Origin: Druceiella hillmani
Taxonomy: Eukaryota > Arthropoda > Insecta > Lepidoptera > Hepialidae
DNA length: 64,000 nt
Direction: 5' to 3'
Assembly: GCA_039881145.1 (NCBI GenBank)
Contig: JAYKKI010000040.1
Span: 4,021,001-4,085,000 of the forward strand
Shown: one piece after another, positions 1-10,868 of the stretch
Layout of the letters: the number at the start of each line of letters is the position of its first letter
How positions within the stretch are numbered: position 1 is the stretch's first letter
The notes under the pieces: model-generated
Databases searched by the model: none
What the model was told of the DNA's origin: nothing
Seen by the model: only the letters and a program-made list of their open reading frames with translations
Program-made: the position numbers and the translations under genes

Positions 1-36
1 TAAAATATAATTTTAATTAAATCTTAGTATTTTTAG

Positions 37-238
37 AGCTTCATATTTCAAACTGCATAAAGAAACCTTCATAACATTATCGAAAACCATAGAAAAAGAT
101 GGTTGGTATAATTTGGCTGAAAGATTAAAGGAAGTCCACGCCGATTGTCCTGTGTCATATAAATATAAATATGCTATATGTTTTACGTATGTAAAAGATG
201 TAATAGGTTATAAATATATTTACGTTGTCAAAAATTAA
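37..238 (+). CDS. Probable last coding exon of an unidentified gene (5' part outside window)
   Basis: A frame stays open for 66 codons (38-235) and ends at TAA 236-238. It is preceded by a pyrimidine-rich stretch ending in AG at 35-36, a plausible splice acceptor; an alternative AG lies at 37-38. The peptide is unlike the low-complexity frames elsewhere. It has mixed composition, with a central EKDGWYNLAERLKEVHADCP and then a Tyr/Lys/Val-rich tail (YKYKYAICFTYVKD) ending in VVKN. In DNA this A+T-rich, 66 stop-free codons with this composition are unlikely by chance. The GW..LAERL segment loosely recalls a helix of death-domain proteins, but the rest does not follow that fold and I do not assign a family. 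No start codon is needed if this is a 3' exon. No AATAAA follows closely, so the 3' end is undefined. Alternatives are a coding scrap of a transposon or a chance frame. Confidence 0.5.
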
Positions 239-294
239 TATTTGTAAATAATTTAATAGAAATCTATGTACCCTTAAATGTTTATAAGTACCCA

Positions 295-345
295 AATGTG
301 CACGGAACTCTCGTACTACGAGTTCTACTCGTGTTTGACAGATTC
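295..345 (-). repeat. Fragment of dispersed lepidopteran-type repeat (head end)
   Basis: Read on the minus strand it begins ctgtcaaacacgagtagaac and continues to gagagttccgtg. This matches the head of the repeat seen more fully at 59283 and 21516. Only the head is present, just downstream of the left-edge exon. Confidence 0.5.
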
Positions 346-487
346 TTTAATTACGAAATAATTTGTCTACGCTAATTGAGATAAAATCAATAGAATACCG
401 ACTTCAGTTTATTTTATTAGTAAAATTGGGTATTAAGAAATTATTCAACCAAACATTCAATAATTAAGTTAGCATTTTACTTAGGTC

Positions 488-765
488 GTCATCACGACCC
501 GAGTGCCGCGTTCAACGACCTCCAGCTAGTGCCGCTTGTTCAATTCGAACACGAGTTCGTCTGGTCACCCTGAGGCCGCCGCCGAGCGCGTCGCAGTGCG
601 GCAGGCGGGGCGTGCGGGGTGCAGAAGGGGGGCTCGCGACCCTCCCCCGCGAGCTCTTTATTGTCAGGCGCCGCCGCCCGCCGCGTTGCACTCGGCCGAG
701 AGTAATTTCGCGCCGCGCGAGCGGACGGCTCGCGAGAGGTTCGCGTAATTTACGACGGCTGGCGT
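488..765. promoter_or_regulatory. CpG-rich islet A, candidate regulatory element
   Basis: An abrupt G+C- and CpG-rich block in A+T-rich flanks. All frames within it are short and biased to Arg/Ala/Pro, so it does not look coding. It contains TTTATTG (657-663), a caudal/posterior-Hox type core, and agtaatttcg near 700. An unmethylated regulatory element is one reading. A promoter for an unannotated transcript is another. Confidence 0.35.
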
Positions 766-1074
766 ATATACTTACGTCCATAGTTATGTGTAAATAGTAT
801 ATAGACTATGTATATATACATATATATACGAGTAAAGCTGTGTTGCCCACTTAATCATACTGACTGCAGATTATTACGGTGGAGTGGCTGAATTAAGATA
901 GTGTTAGTTTAATATCGTTAACTGCACATAAATATGTGTCGAAATGTTTTTGCTTTAGATATTATGAGATAAGAAATCTAATCTCACGTGGTACTAAATT
1001 AGCGTTAATTTTACTTCTTTTAAGTTTCTTAATTCTCGTAAAAATATATTAAATACTTGTCTAACTTGTGTAGG

Positions 1075-1215
1075 TTTTCGTACACTAGTTTAACGTTTAA
1101 GAGTACACAATATATCTATTAATCTCTTTATAATATTAATGAATATTTTTATCTATATAAATATATTGCCTAGTAGGTCTTTCACGGGCATGAGAGAAAA
1201 GACGGTTTTTCCTAA
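1075..1215 (+). repeat. Internal fragment of the dispersed repeat
   Basis: Around 1165-1195 the string atattgcctagtaggtcttt resembles 59421-59450 of the longer copy at 59283-59745. The upstream A+T-rich part also aligns loosely. It is heavily decayed. Confidence 0.35.
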
Positions 1216-1346
1216 ATAATACAAAATATCAAAACGAAACTTAAGCGTCGTTGTTAAATTTAAAATAGATTTCATATGTTTACTTCTTGTACTTAAAGAT
1301 ATACATTTCGTTTTGATATATTTTCAGGTGCTACATTATCCGACTG

Positions 1347-1565
1347 TTTCTAACGATGTATCACATGATTTTCCAAACCTTTTTATCGATGTATCAAATC
1401 ATATTCCAAACCTTTCTATCGATGTATCAAATCATATTCCAAACCATTCTAACGATGTATCACATCATGTTCCAACCTTTTCTAACAATGTATCACATCA
1501 TTTTCCAAACCTTTCTAACGATGTATCACATCATTTTCCAAACCTTTCTAACGAAGTGTCATATG
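1347..1565. repeat. 33-bp minisatellite, about 6.5 copies
   Basis: The unit is tttctaacgatgtatcacat plus cattttccaaacc, repeated with scattered substitutions and small length changes. Because 33 is divisible by three, one plus frame reads an 11-residue repeat (SNDVSHHFPNL) throughout. I read that as a by-product of the period rather than a gene, because the frame has no conserved surroundings. Confidence 0.85.
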
Positions 1566-2730
1566 CATACATACGTTAGAAAAAATTTTCGTTTCCACTT
1601 TTATGTATTTACTAATCCCCCGCCCCGTTCATCCTCAATCACTCACACTAAAGAACCCTAACACTGTGCGACCTCCCATCTTGATGGCTCCCGTCGTCTC
1701 CTTCACAACATACAGCCAATGCCTACCAGATAATCAAGTACAAAGTATCATATTAAACCACGAATTATCACAATTTCATTTTAGATAAATTTAAAAAAAT
1801 TATACCAATTCTCATTTTATTCGCGGTATTAATTTCCAAATTTATGGGGAGGTGCAGCCTATAAAATGCATTCAGGTGGTGAAGGATGTACACACATAAC
1901 AAGTAACAGAGCCCTGCATTTTTCAATTTTCCACTTATTTTCCAGTGAGGAGGTTTCGCAGGTAGAACCAGCAAAAAATACAATTTATGTATAAATCAAA
2001 CCCGATTTAGATTTAAAAAAAACCTAGTTATTGCGTGAATTATATAAAAATTCTATATGTAAATATTATTCTATGATTGCCGATTTCCTTGTGATCGTTT
2101 TGATTTAATTCCATATTTTCTGAATGATTACTATTCATTTCAACGTTACGATTATGAATACACAATTATCCTATTTTTAGTTTTGAACTTTTTCATTTGA
2201 ATCCTTTCCTTGCTTAACGCATTGGCGTTTGCTGCAGAACTGGAAAGTAATTTCCGTATAGCATAAATGAAAAAGATTTTATTAAATTTATTTCTGCTAC
2301 ATAATAGAGATGCCACCTCACATGGAGCAGTGCCCGATATTGTTTAAAGTACTTTTTGATGAACTTAGCAATGACCAATTCAGAAGTTTCCAGTCCCATA
2401 GGGAATGTTTACTAGTGCTAGTGATATGGAAAATGGGTTAAAAATCTTTTTCCTCTTTCTGTTCCATAGTTATGATACAAATGTATTGCGATGTATTAAA
2501 TATTTCAATGAAACTGTCTAAAAATAGGGATTCGTAATGAATGGTTAATTTAAGTAAATTTTTTTACTATATTGTTAAGGGTTATGTTCTGAGCAATTTG
2601 CCAAGTTGCCACAGTCTGAGGGGTTATGCTAAATCCTCTGTCTTTGAGAAAAGTTTAAAGCCTCGTGAATCGTTGATTCTATGACAAAAATTATAGAGAA
2701 CTTTTTTGTAATCTATTTTTACATACCATG
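1566..2730. other. Unassigned stretch
   Basis: A+T-rich with a C-rich patch near 1615-1720. I see no convincing exon, RNA gene or terminal inverted repeat. Confidence 0.5.
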
Positions 2731-2775
2731 TTTGTGTGATCTACCTTTGTGTGATCTACCTTTGTATGATCTACC
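2731..2775. repeat. 15-bp tandem repeat, 3 copies
   Basis: The unit tttgtgtgatctacc occurs three times head to tail, with one substitution in the third copy. Confidence 0.9.
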
Positions 2776-2942
2776 GTTAAGTGTTATAGTAGATTAAATA
2801 ACAATTAGCTTTTCGTAGTATAAACCAAAATGAGAAACACCTAAATGTGTGAAAAAAAATTAAATGTGACTCGAAAGTTATTATTTTCAACCCTGTGCCC
2901 AATAAATATCTTATTCTAAATAAAACATATTGTTGAATACAT

Positions 2943-3150
2943 TTGGCGTTAATTTAGTAGAAATTCATTATTCACAATTAAATGAAACTACGTGATGTAG
3001 TATTATTTCTACTTTCTTTAAGTTCTTTACCACGACCTAGGTTTCGTTGTATTACAACATCTTTGCTAATAGCTTAGGTTGTGGTAAAGTACTTAAAGAA
3101 AGTAGAAATAATACTACAACACTTAGTTTCATTTAATTATGAATAAATAT
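2943..3150. mobile_element. MITE with long inverted repeats, copy 1 (internally shortened)
   Basis: The left arm begins near attcacaattaaatgaaact (2971 on), and its reverse complement ends near 3140. The arms include tttctactttctttaa and a ctttaccacgacctaggtt block. The second copy at 36588-36835 shares both arms and the left flank beginning tttggcgttaa. Copy 1 lacks most of the inner part of the right arm that copy 2 keeps. No transposase is present, so it is non-autonomous. A target-site duplication is not clear. Confidence 0.75.
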
Positions 3151-3407
3151 TGTATTTCGAACAATTAACTATTAAATATTTTTAAATACACACACTCATA
3201 ATTTTTATATCACTGTTAATTTAAATGTAATTTAAGTAAATATTAGTCAAATTACAATATAAAAAATGAGACATTGGTCTCCATATTATACACTGTTTCT
3301 CAAATAAAGAAACAAGACACGCAATTCAATTAAGTGATTCTCGACTCGCTAATGAGGAAAGTGGCGCGAACTTGTTTTGAAAGGAATTAAAAAAAAGTCA
3401 TCTCAAT

Positions 3408-3625
3408 TACGGCGTCGCGACGCGCTCAGTGCTGCGCCCGCCCGCCCACGTCCCAGATTTCGCAACAAAGAAAGCGCCGGCGGATATCGGACAAAATAAA
3501 TAAAGGGAAAAAGCGCGTCGGCGCGCGGCTCCACGCTCGCGGCCACCCCCGCCGCCCTTCGCCGACTCCATGCACGACCGCCACCCGGCGCGACGTACGT
3601 TAGAGGCCGTTCGTTCGTCGTTAAA
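3408..3625. promoter_or_regulatory. CpG-rich islet B, candidate regulatory element
   Basis: A G+C-rich block interrupted by an A-rich core (acaaaataaataaaggg), which contains a forkhead-like aaataaa. The frames inside have Arg/Ala-rich composition and no family resemblance. Confidence 0.35.
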
Positions 3626-3940
3626 GGCCACGTTCTTGTTATTTTCCCACCACTACTTGTAAGCTAAGGCTGTCTGAAATTGACGTAAACAATACTCACC
3701 CTGAGACACACAACGCACTTTACTAACTAAAAGCATTATTTGGTGCCTTTGTTGATTTGTATTTTTCTATTAATAGATAGGCAATTGAGAAAAATGGCGA
3801 CAGGTAATAGAAGAAAAGTGTTGACAACTTTTCTTCACAATCTACAATGAACTTTGAATATTTAAGAAAAAGATGTCATTTTAATATTTAAGGACAGAAA
3901 TATCCTCTAAATATAAAAGGCCAAATACATCCATCACCAC

Positions 3941-3998
3941 GCACGTGAAAAATCATGCATGTGAAAAATCATTATTCTTATGCACGTGAAAAATCATT
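3941..3998. repeat. Short repeat carrying CACGTG-type motif
   Basis: gcacgtgaaaaatcat occurs three times, once as gcatgtgaaaaatcat. The third copy is separated from the second by a few extra bases. CACGTG is an E-box core, but a functional role is not shown. Confidence 0.7.
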
Positions 3999-4035
3999 AT
4001 TAATATTATTTAAATACGTAATAAATGGGATCCTT

Positions 4036-4480
4036 ATGAAACGATAATATGCATATTATCGTTTCATGAACGGTTTCTAAAGCATTCACTTGCATATTAT
4101 CGTTTCATGAACGGTTTCCCCAGCTTTCATTTGCATATTATCGTTTCATGAACAGTTTCTAAAGCAATCACTTGCATATTATCGTTTCATGAACGGTTTC
4201 TAAAGCATTCACTTGCACATTATCGCTTCATGAACGGTTTCTAAAGCATTTACTTGCATATTATCGTTTCATGAATGGTTTCTAAAGCATTCACTTGCAC
4301 ATTATCGCTTCATGAACGGTTTCTAAAGCATTTACTTGCATATTATCGTTTCATGAATGGTTTCTAAAGCATTCACTTGCATATTATTGTTTCATGAACG
4401 GTTTCTAAAGCATTTACTTGCATATTATCGTTTCATGAATGGTTTCTAAAGCATTCACTTGCATATTATTGTTTCATGAA
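4036..4480. repeat. 41-bp satellite, about 10.5 copies, with 82-bp dimer structure and a 32-bp palindrome at its left end
   Basis: The unit is gcatattatcgtttcatgaa plus cggtttctaaagcattcactt, phased at 4051, 4092, 4133 and onward. From about 4215 two unit variants alternate (catttactt/cattcactt endings with aacgg/aatgg), giving an 82-bp higher-order repeat present three times. At 4036-4067 the first unit abuts an inverted copy of its own start, forming a perfect 32-bp palindrome. Confidence 0.9.
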
Positions 4481-4489
4481 ATTTTGATA

Positions 4490-4565
4490 CTATAGAAACA
4501 CAGCGGCTGTAACAGACAGGCGGACAGACGGACAGCCGTAACGAAATAATAAGGGTCCCATGTTT
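4490..4565 (+). repeat. Tail end of the dispersed lepidopteran-type repeat
   Basis: The stretch acagacaggcggacagacgg, followed by aataagggtccc, matches the tail pattern also seen near 59680-59735. The 41-bp satellite lies immediately upstream, where the body of the element would be expected. Confidence 0.5.
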
Positions 4566-5689
4566 GACTATGGAAAGTCTTCAAACAATGCACTTGTTAC
4601 GTTGTTTTACTTCAAAATAATTTCTAAATTCCGGCTGCAATGGTGGATTAATGTATTATACCTGTTGACGTTTTATTGAGACGTAACTTATCACGTGGCC
4701 AGGGCCATGCTCTTATATCCCTGTGCCAGATAGAGTAGCCAATCTAATATTTTAATATATTAAATGCTGCTTAATAGGGAATAGCTCTTCTACTATATAA
4801 CATTGCTATTATTTAAGCGTATCACAAGACACAGCTTAAGTTCTCACAAAACTGGCTGCGCGCACACGGTACAATATTCACACGAATATTTCGAGTCATT
4901 TATGAACCACCTGTATATCTAAGTAATAATTGAAATTCACAGCTAATCCTTTTTGTATAATTAGACTCTGACAGAATTGGATTTTGAAATATAGACATGG
5001 AAAAATAGTTGATTTGGATAATCTTCGATTCACTGACGGATCATAAAATCCATCGACACTTCCAATATATGTACATAACAAAAATATGTAATGTACATGA
5101 GAGAGAAAAGTAAGGAAATGGAAGAAACTAGTAGAGTCTAATTTATTCTCAATTAATTACAATGTTTAATCATCGTTCAATAGAATTAAATTTATTTATA
5201 GACCTCATTTCCAACTTATTTCATCCTTAAAGTTGCAAACATAGTACATGGATTGTACGTCCACTTACTGCCATGTTACAGATTTAGTCTATGTCACCAT
5301 CATTGAATAAAAGATCGTTTTAAAAATAAATAAAGGTCTACATTTAAAAAATAAAGTTTCATAAAAAATGAAACTTTAATTCACCTTTAAAAAAATAGTT
5401 GTAATTCAACAAAAGATACTGGTCTGAATGAATATATTAAATTGTCAGTCAACAATAAAAATATTGGAAAACGAAAACTATCTTAATATCATTATCTATA
5501 TCAAGCTTATAATTAAAAATATTGAAAGGATAAATTAAAACATGTTTTCAATTCGATACTGAGTTTAAACTTGGCAATTTTTATACTTACTAGGTATTTA
5601 ATTGTGGGGATTCATTTTTAAGAATTTGGGATTTTGAAGTACTGGTTTAATTACAAGCTTCATACAAACAATTGTTTTGGTAAAATTTT
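4566..5689. other. Unassigned stretch
   Basis: A+T-rich. Frames are short and nothing is recognisable as a gene or element. Confidence 0.5.
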
Positions 5690-5890
5690 TATACATATAA
5701 TAAAATATACTACATAATAATGCTATCTATATATATTATAAAATATACTACATAATAATACTATCTATACATCTAATAAAATATACTACATAATAATACT
5801 ATCTATACAAATAATAAAATATACTACACAATAATACTATCTATACATATAATAAAATATACTACATAATAATATCTATCTATACATACA
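5690..5890. repeat. 38-bp tandem repeat, about 5 copies
   Basis: aaaatatactacataataat plus actatctatac recurs at 5702, 5740, 5778, 5816 and 5854. Copies differ by a few substitutions. Confidence 0.9.
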
Positions 5891-6353
5891 ATAAAATTGC
5901 ATGTATGCATGGAAAATGTCTTACAAATAGTTATTGATTTAGCGTATAGACTGACATGGAAGTCAGAAAATTTGTTTTTAGAATTTTTGTATACTTATCT
6001 GTGTGTGTTGATTTGTTCGTCAATCACATAAAATCGACTACACGAATTTTGATTTAAATTTGGTACAGTAATAGTTTATAACCTCGAGCAACGATAGCAT
6101 ACTTTTTATTTAGATATTTCACACTAACAAAAACTCTGACTTGGGGAATGTTACGGTGTTGGTATTGCCAACACCATCTATTATAGTTTTTAGTAAACTT
6201 TATGCTCATAGATATATTACAATACGGTACTGCTAACACCATCTATGTTGTGTCGATATTTATCCATCTATCGACAACAATAATCGTCAGTGAACTTCAG
6301 GCGAGCGAAGTCGCAGGTCATCAATAATTTCACATATTTTTTTCGATTTTTCA

Positions 6354-6411
6354 CGTAAACTACCACATGTATTTCGTATTGCAATATACAAAATGCATGT
6401 GGTATTTTACG
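6354..6411. repeat. Foldback, 21-bp arms
   Basis: Arms 6354-6374 and 6391-6411 are reverse complements with two mismatches around a 16-nt loop. Confidence 0.75.
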
Positions 6412-6550
6412 AAGTTGTTATTTATCGTAAGGGTAAAACCGATTTTCTTACAGTCGTACTATTTAACTCGTATGACAATTATTGAAAAAAGTTAATAATT
6501 TAAAAAACCCAAAAAATAAAACATACCTAATATAAGATAAATTAGTAAAT

Positions 6551-6603
6551 GTGAGAACATCGTTGCTCATAAAGTAATACTTTATGAGCAACGATGTTAT
6601 CAC
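6551..6603. repeat. Near-perfect palindrome, 26-bp arms
   Basis: Arms 6551-6576 and 6578-6603 are reverse complements with one mismatch and a single-base centre. The flanks are unrelated. Confidence 0.9.
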
Positions 6604-6888
6604 AATTTATGGCTAAACAAATAAATATTGACAAATATTTTTACTTTACTTTCTTTTTTCTTTAATGTATAAAATCATACTACTCGTAAATGTACTTTAT
6701 GCAATTGAAAATTGAAGTAAATTAGTAGTAATTTTTATTTTTTTACCTGTTGATATACCAGAAAAATTCTATATCAGAAAAACAATATTTTGAAAAACAT
6801 TCTTGCAATTATTGACCATTTTATTTATACTCGGTAAATTTGAAAATTCACTGTATCTCATATTCCTCGGTAATTTGAAATTCAATGT

Positions 6889-6938
6889 CTCTTTTTGCTA
6901 TCAACTCGCATCTATATGCGAGTTCATGGCAAAAAGAG
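6889..6938. repeat. Foldback, 23-bp arms
   Basis: Arms 6889-6911 and 6916-6938 pair with two mismatches and a 4-nt loop (ctat). The arm sequence differs from the other foldbacks. Confidence 0.9.
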
Positions 6939-7129
6939 CCAGCAGACGAAGCCTTCAAGTAAAATATTTTCCTAATTAAGTGAAATTATCGTTTTAATTA
7001 ATATTTATACGGCAGGTACAAATAACTATGCAGTATGACGTAACAATGCATTTCAACATACTGAAACATGAACAAGTGTAATTAACACGAGACATTCTCA
7101 CAGACAATATCCAGACAAACATAAATTGA

Positions 7130-7425
7130 AAGCCGCCACTCGACGTCGAGGCCGTGCATGCGCCGCCCGAGCGGCTAGAGCGCGCGCCCCCGTCGCGTGG
7201 CGCGGCGCGATATCCGCGCTCGCGTCGCCCATAAATCGCGCCCCCCGGCCCGCCCACGGCCCGCCCGCCGCCCCGTGCCGCCCGCCGCCTCCGCGACCGC
7301 CCGCGCCCGTCACACAAACATCTCGCGCCGTAGGCCGTGCTCGCCTCGGCCTTCGTTCTGCGATAAATAGCACTCCGGCCGACAGTATACAGCGTCTGGC
7401 GACCGAGCCCAAAATTTAGCCGCCC
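7130..7425. promoter_or_regulatory. CpG-rich islet C, candidate regulatory element
   Basis: One of the sharpest G+C blocks in the window. It contains ccataaatcg (7229-7238), whose reverse complement cgatttatgg has a posterior-Hox/caudal type core, and tgcgataaatag near 7360. Frames on both strands are open only because G+C-rich DNA lacks stops. Their peptides are Arg/Ala/Gly/Pro runs. Confidence 0.4.
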
Positions 7426-7574
7426 TCGCCGCTCCTACAGTTAAACTATATATATTCCACCTTGAAGCAGGCTCGGCTTACTCTGAATTCAGGAATATGC
7501 TATGTAGTCGTTTGGGGAACTGACACGTACAGAATAGGTCCTAGTTTAGACCTGTAAAAGTTCTGGCATTTTCT

Positions 7575-7684
7575 ATATATATCTAGGAAAATACTGACAT
7601 TATAGTCAAAGGAGTACAATAAATTCATACACAATTAAGTAAACCAACAAGCCATATAAGCTAAAATATATTGTGCGTGTGAAT
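7575..7684 (+). repeat. Dispersed duplication, copy 1 (~110 bp)
   Basis: atatatctaggaaaatactg through gctaaaatatattgtgcgtg is repeated with about ten differences at 8150-8258. A shorter block, gaataggtcctagt...ggcattttctatat, flanks it on both sides (7531-7580 and 7681-7722). Confidence 0.85.
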
Positions 7685-7717
7685 AGGTCCTAGTCCTGTA
7701 AAACTTCTGGCATTTTC

Positions 7718-7727
<10 letters not shown>

Positions 7728-7794
<67 letters not shown>
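7728..7794. repeat. (AT)n microsatellite
   Basis: Uninterrupted alternating TA of about 33 units. Open frames across it (Tyr-Ile runs) are artefacts. Confidence 0.98.
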
Positions 7795-7800
<6 letters not shown>

Positions 7801-8149
7801 GAAGTGAGTGACACTTCATTCAGCATGAAGTTTGCATATGATCTGTGCTAGCTGTTACTTGGACATGTCGCCACGCCACGATAGAAAAATAGGTTATGTT
7901 CTTAGAAACGATCAATGAATTATAATATGATATAATATAATATTTTAATACTTAATTGATACGAACTAGTGAAGCAATAGCTTTAAATGTTGTTTCTCTT
8001 TTCAGGTGAGTTTGTGATTAATTAACGTTATAAATTGTTTTGTAAAAGTGTAAACATTTGTTTATGTAATAAATCTCTTTTCAGAGCAACTCAATGCTAT
8101 AGTTTTACTGTTCACCATATTATCCAAGGATAAGAATTAGAAACACATT

Positions 8150-8258
8150 ATATATATCTAGGAAGATACTGATATTATAGCCAAAGGAGTACAATAAATT
8201 GATACACAATAAAGCAAACCAACAAACCATATAAGCTAAAATATTTTGTGCGTGTGTA
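8150..8258 (+). repeat. Dispersed duplication, copy 2
   Basis: Partner of 7575-7684 in the same orientation. The shared core runs from tatatatctaggaagatact to ttgtgcgtgtg. Confidence 0.85.
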
Positions 8259-8403
8259 TTTATACACTAAATAACGCTTATATCATTTTCTTCACCCATA
8301 AGATTTTCATCTGAATAAAATGTGTCTCTGTTGGTTTTTACCCTTTTCCAACGTTTCCAGTTTACAGCTAACATTTTTCATGAACTTCAATACTATCGTT
8401 TAA

Positions 8404-8618
8404 TATTTATTATTATTTATTTATTTATCTATTTGAATGTATCTAATTGCTACATATGGCGGACTTATTACTACGAGAGCAATCTATTACAGCCACCCAT
8501 AGCACCAGTCCAGCCCCGTTCGACGAGCGACCGGAAATTGAACCCGGGTCCCCGCGGTGCGTCGCGTCGTTATAGGTCGTTCTAACCGTGATCAACCTAA
8601 CACACTACGGCGACGACT
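8404..8618 (-). mobile_element. tRNA-derived SINE, copy 1
   Basis: On the minus strand it starts gtcgtcgccgtagtgtg. It carries a tRNA T-arm-like block ccgggttcaatttccgg (a decayed Pol III B box), then gtcgctcgtcgaacgggg, and ends in a taaataaata-type tail. It is homologous to the copies at 13545-13747 (minus) and 60444-60675 (plus). It has no coding capacity. Confidence 0.75.
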
Positions 8619-8785
8619 ATTCAATACTGTTAAACATATTCATTACTGTTTGAATATTCAATATTGTTTAAGATATTCATTAATGTTTGAATATTCAATA
8701 CCGTTTAAGATATTCATTAATGTTTGAATAATCAATACTGTTTACGATATTCATTAATATTTGAATATTCAAAATTGTTTAACAT
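8619..8785. repeat. 37-bp tandem repeat, about 4.5 copies
   Basis: The unit ttcaatattgtttaagatat plus tcattaatgtttgaata repeats directly against the head of the SINE. The last copy is broken. Confidence 0.85.
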
Positions 8786-9062
8786 TGAACATGTTAAATA
8801 CTCATCAGACTCGTTTTCCAGACTAGTATCACGACTAGCACAATTATCAGCACTAAAGAAGATAATACAAATAAACATATTTACAAAAAAAACATATTTC
8901 TTTGTTTCAAAATTCCAAAATTCAAATCAAATTGAAACATTACGTTGTTCGCAAACAAAGAAATATTAGACTATATACTTATTACTTACCATTTTTCAGA
9001 ATGTCAATATTCATAATGACTGTAATGTAATATGCGTTGCTGTTGTAGAGGATGGAAGTGCA

Positions 9063-9122
9063 ACAGTGTTACATGAAGTAACCACAGTGTTATATGAAGT
9101 AACCACAGTGTTACATGAAGTG
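9063..9122. repeat. 21-bp tandem repeat, 3 copies
   Basis: acagtgttacatgaagtaac plus c, three times, with one substitution in the second copy. Confidence 0.9.
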
Positions 9123-9674
9123 AAATAACAACTCTTACACTGAAGGGAGAATACAAGTTTACACTTTACTAAGGACGCTTAATGGACGATTACCTTTTTC
9201 TAACTAAAGTTTGAGGAGACGTGTTTTCCACACACCACTCTTGACTATTCGGTGACCTTGAAATTAGATGGCAGGAATAGGGCCAATAACATAATTTTTA
9301 TCAATGTTTGCTAGTTTGCAAGTTTTTTATATAATAGGACAAGTTTAATGGAATATGTTCTATCGAAAAGATTGACACGGCAATTAAATTAGCAAGTATT
9401 GTTTGTCAAAAGAAGTTAAATATAGTTTATAGGCAGATATTCCATAGAAATAGAATTAAATTGAAGTCCATCATAGCTAAAACAACACTACGCACTGATT
9501 TTTAAGGAAATATCCACGAAAACTATATTCAAAACCACACTACGGGAAAGTATTGGGTGTGTTAAAAACAGTGTAATTTTTTTTCCATCAATTAAGAAAG
9601 GGCTCGTTTTATGTTTTATTTTAATAGCAATTTATTGCTTTATGGCTAACTGATAGCGCCTTTCTGTTATTCCC
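9123..9674. other. Unassigned stretch
   Basis: Moderately A+T-rich. I see nothing recognisable. Confidence 0.5.
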
Positions 9675-9812
<138 letters not shown>

Positions 9813-10637
9813 CGTCTCCTTCAAGCGATGTCATTAAGCTACTTTTTTGTTGCCTACCAATCTCATGTCGATCGTAGGATCCTAGGTGACTCGGGAAGTC
9901 GGCGATATTTTCTCTTTGCGCACTTTACGGAAAAATCTTTCCTTCCGTTTTCTCAAGAACTTCCTGTATTCGTGTATTTGCAATATCACAAATTAAAACT
10001 AAATTATAGCTTACTCTGTCCACAATGTCCTACTTCCCACTTACAGCATCAATAAGTATCAAAGTATAATTTGTTAAAATTAGTGAAAATCTGTTTATTT
10101 AATTTTGTGCTGTCGTGATTTAATTTTGAAAAAACCGCAAATTTATTTATAATTATGGAAATATAAACGGCATTTAGCAGCCATATTCTGGGGGTTAATT
10201 TAGAAAAAAATATGCTGCTAAAAAACTCTGTTGCACTGTATGCACGATCAATACACAATGTAGGGTTAAAAATCGTATGAAAATTGTTTACAATCTAATT
10301 TTTCCAGCGCTATTTTTTTGTCATATTTAATTTTGTCTGTTTTCTTTAAATCTATTAAAGGGAAATTAATTCTTTCATATAAACTATTGTTTTGTTCTTT
10401 TTTCTCCTTTTATGTTGTATTTTATGTTTACCTTTGTACGTTGTAACATATTATGATTTATGGTGTTTTCCTCGATTGGTAAAAATAACGGTATAACTAG
10501 TTAAATTTATGTATTTATTTGTTATATTTTAAATATTATATTTACATAGTAAGCACTGCCACAGAGCCGAAAATATTTAAAATATTTTCAAATAAACTTT
10601 ATTTTAGCTAAATAGACACTTAAGTAGCAAGTAGTCT
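9813..10637. other. Unassigned stretch
   Basis: A+T-rich. Short frames only, with no domain resemblance. Confidence 0.5.
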
Positions 10638-10868
10638 GACAAGTGTGCAAATAATCCGAAGTTACGTATAGTACGTAAAGAACTATTCTAATATTTAAAT
10701 TATATGAATGATTTAAATAATTCGGATTTTCGAACGGTTCAAATATTAAAATAATTCCAATGATTCAAATATTCGAATAATCCAAATTCTCGAGTATTCG
10801 ATTCGGTTTTCGAATCGAATTCTATTATTCGCTTAATTTCGAATAAAATAATATTCGCACACCCCATG
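10638..10868. mobile_element. Possible hAT-like MITE with ATTCGAA-rich ends
   Basis: The right end reads, on the minus strand, catggggtgtgcgaatatta. The left end at about 10640 reads caagtgtgcaaataatccga, a plausible degenerate terminal inverted repeat of it. The interior is full of attcgaat-type motifs. A gggtgtgcgaat terminus is familiar from hAT-like short elements. I could not find a convincing 8-bp target duplication, so the boundaries are provisional. Confidence 0.4.

Noticed and set aside
1313..1579. 11-residue repeat frame (SNDVSHHFPNL)
   Set aside because: By-product of a 33-bp minisatellite with no conserved flanks.
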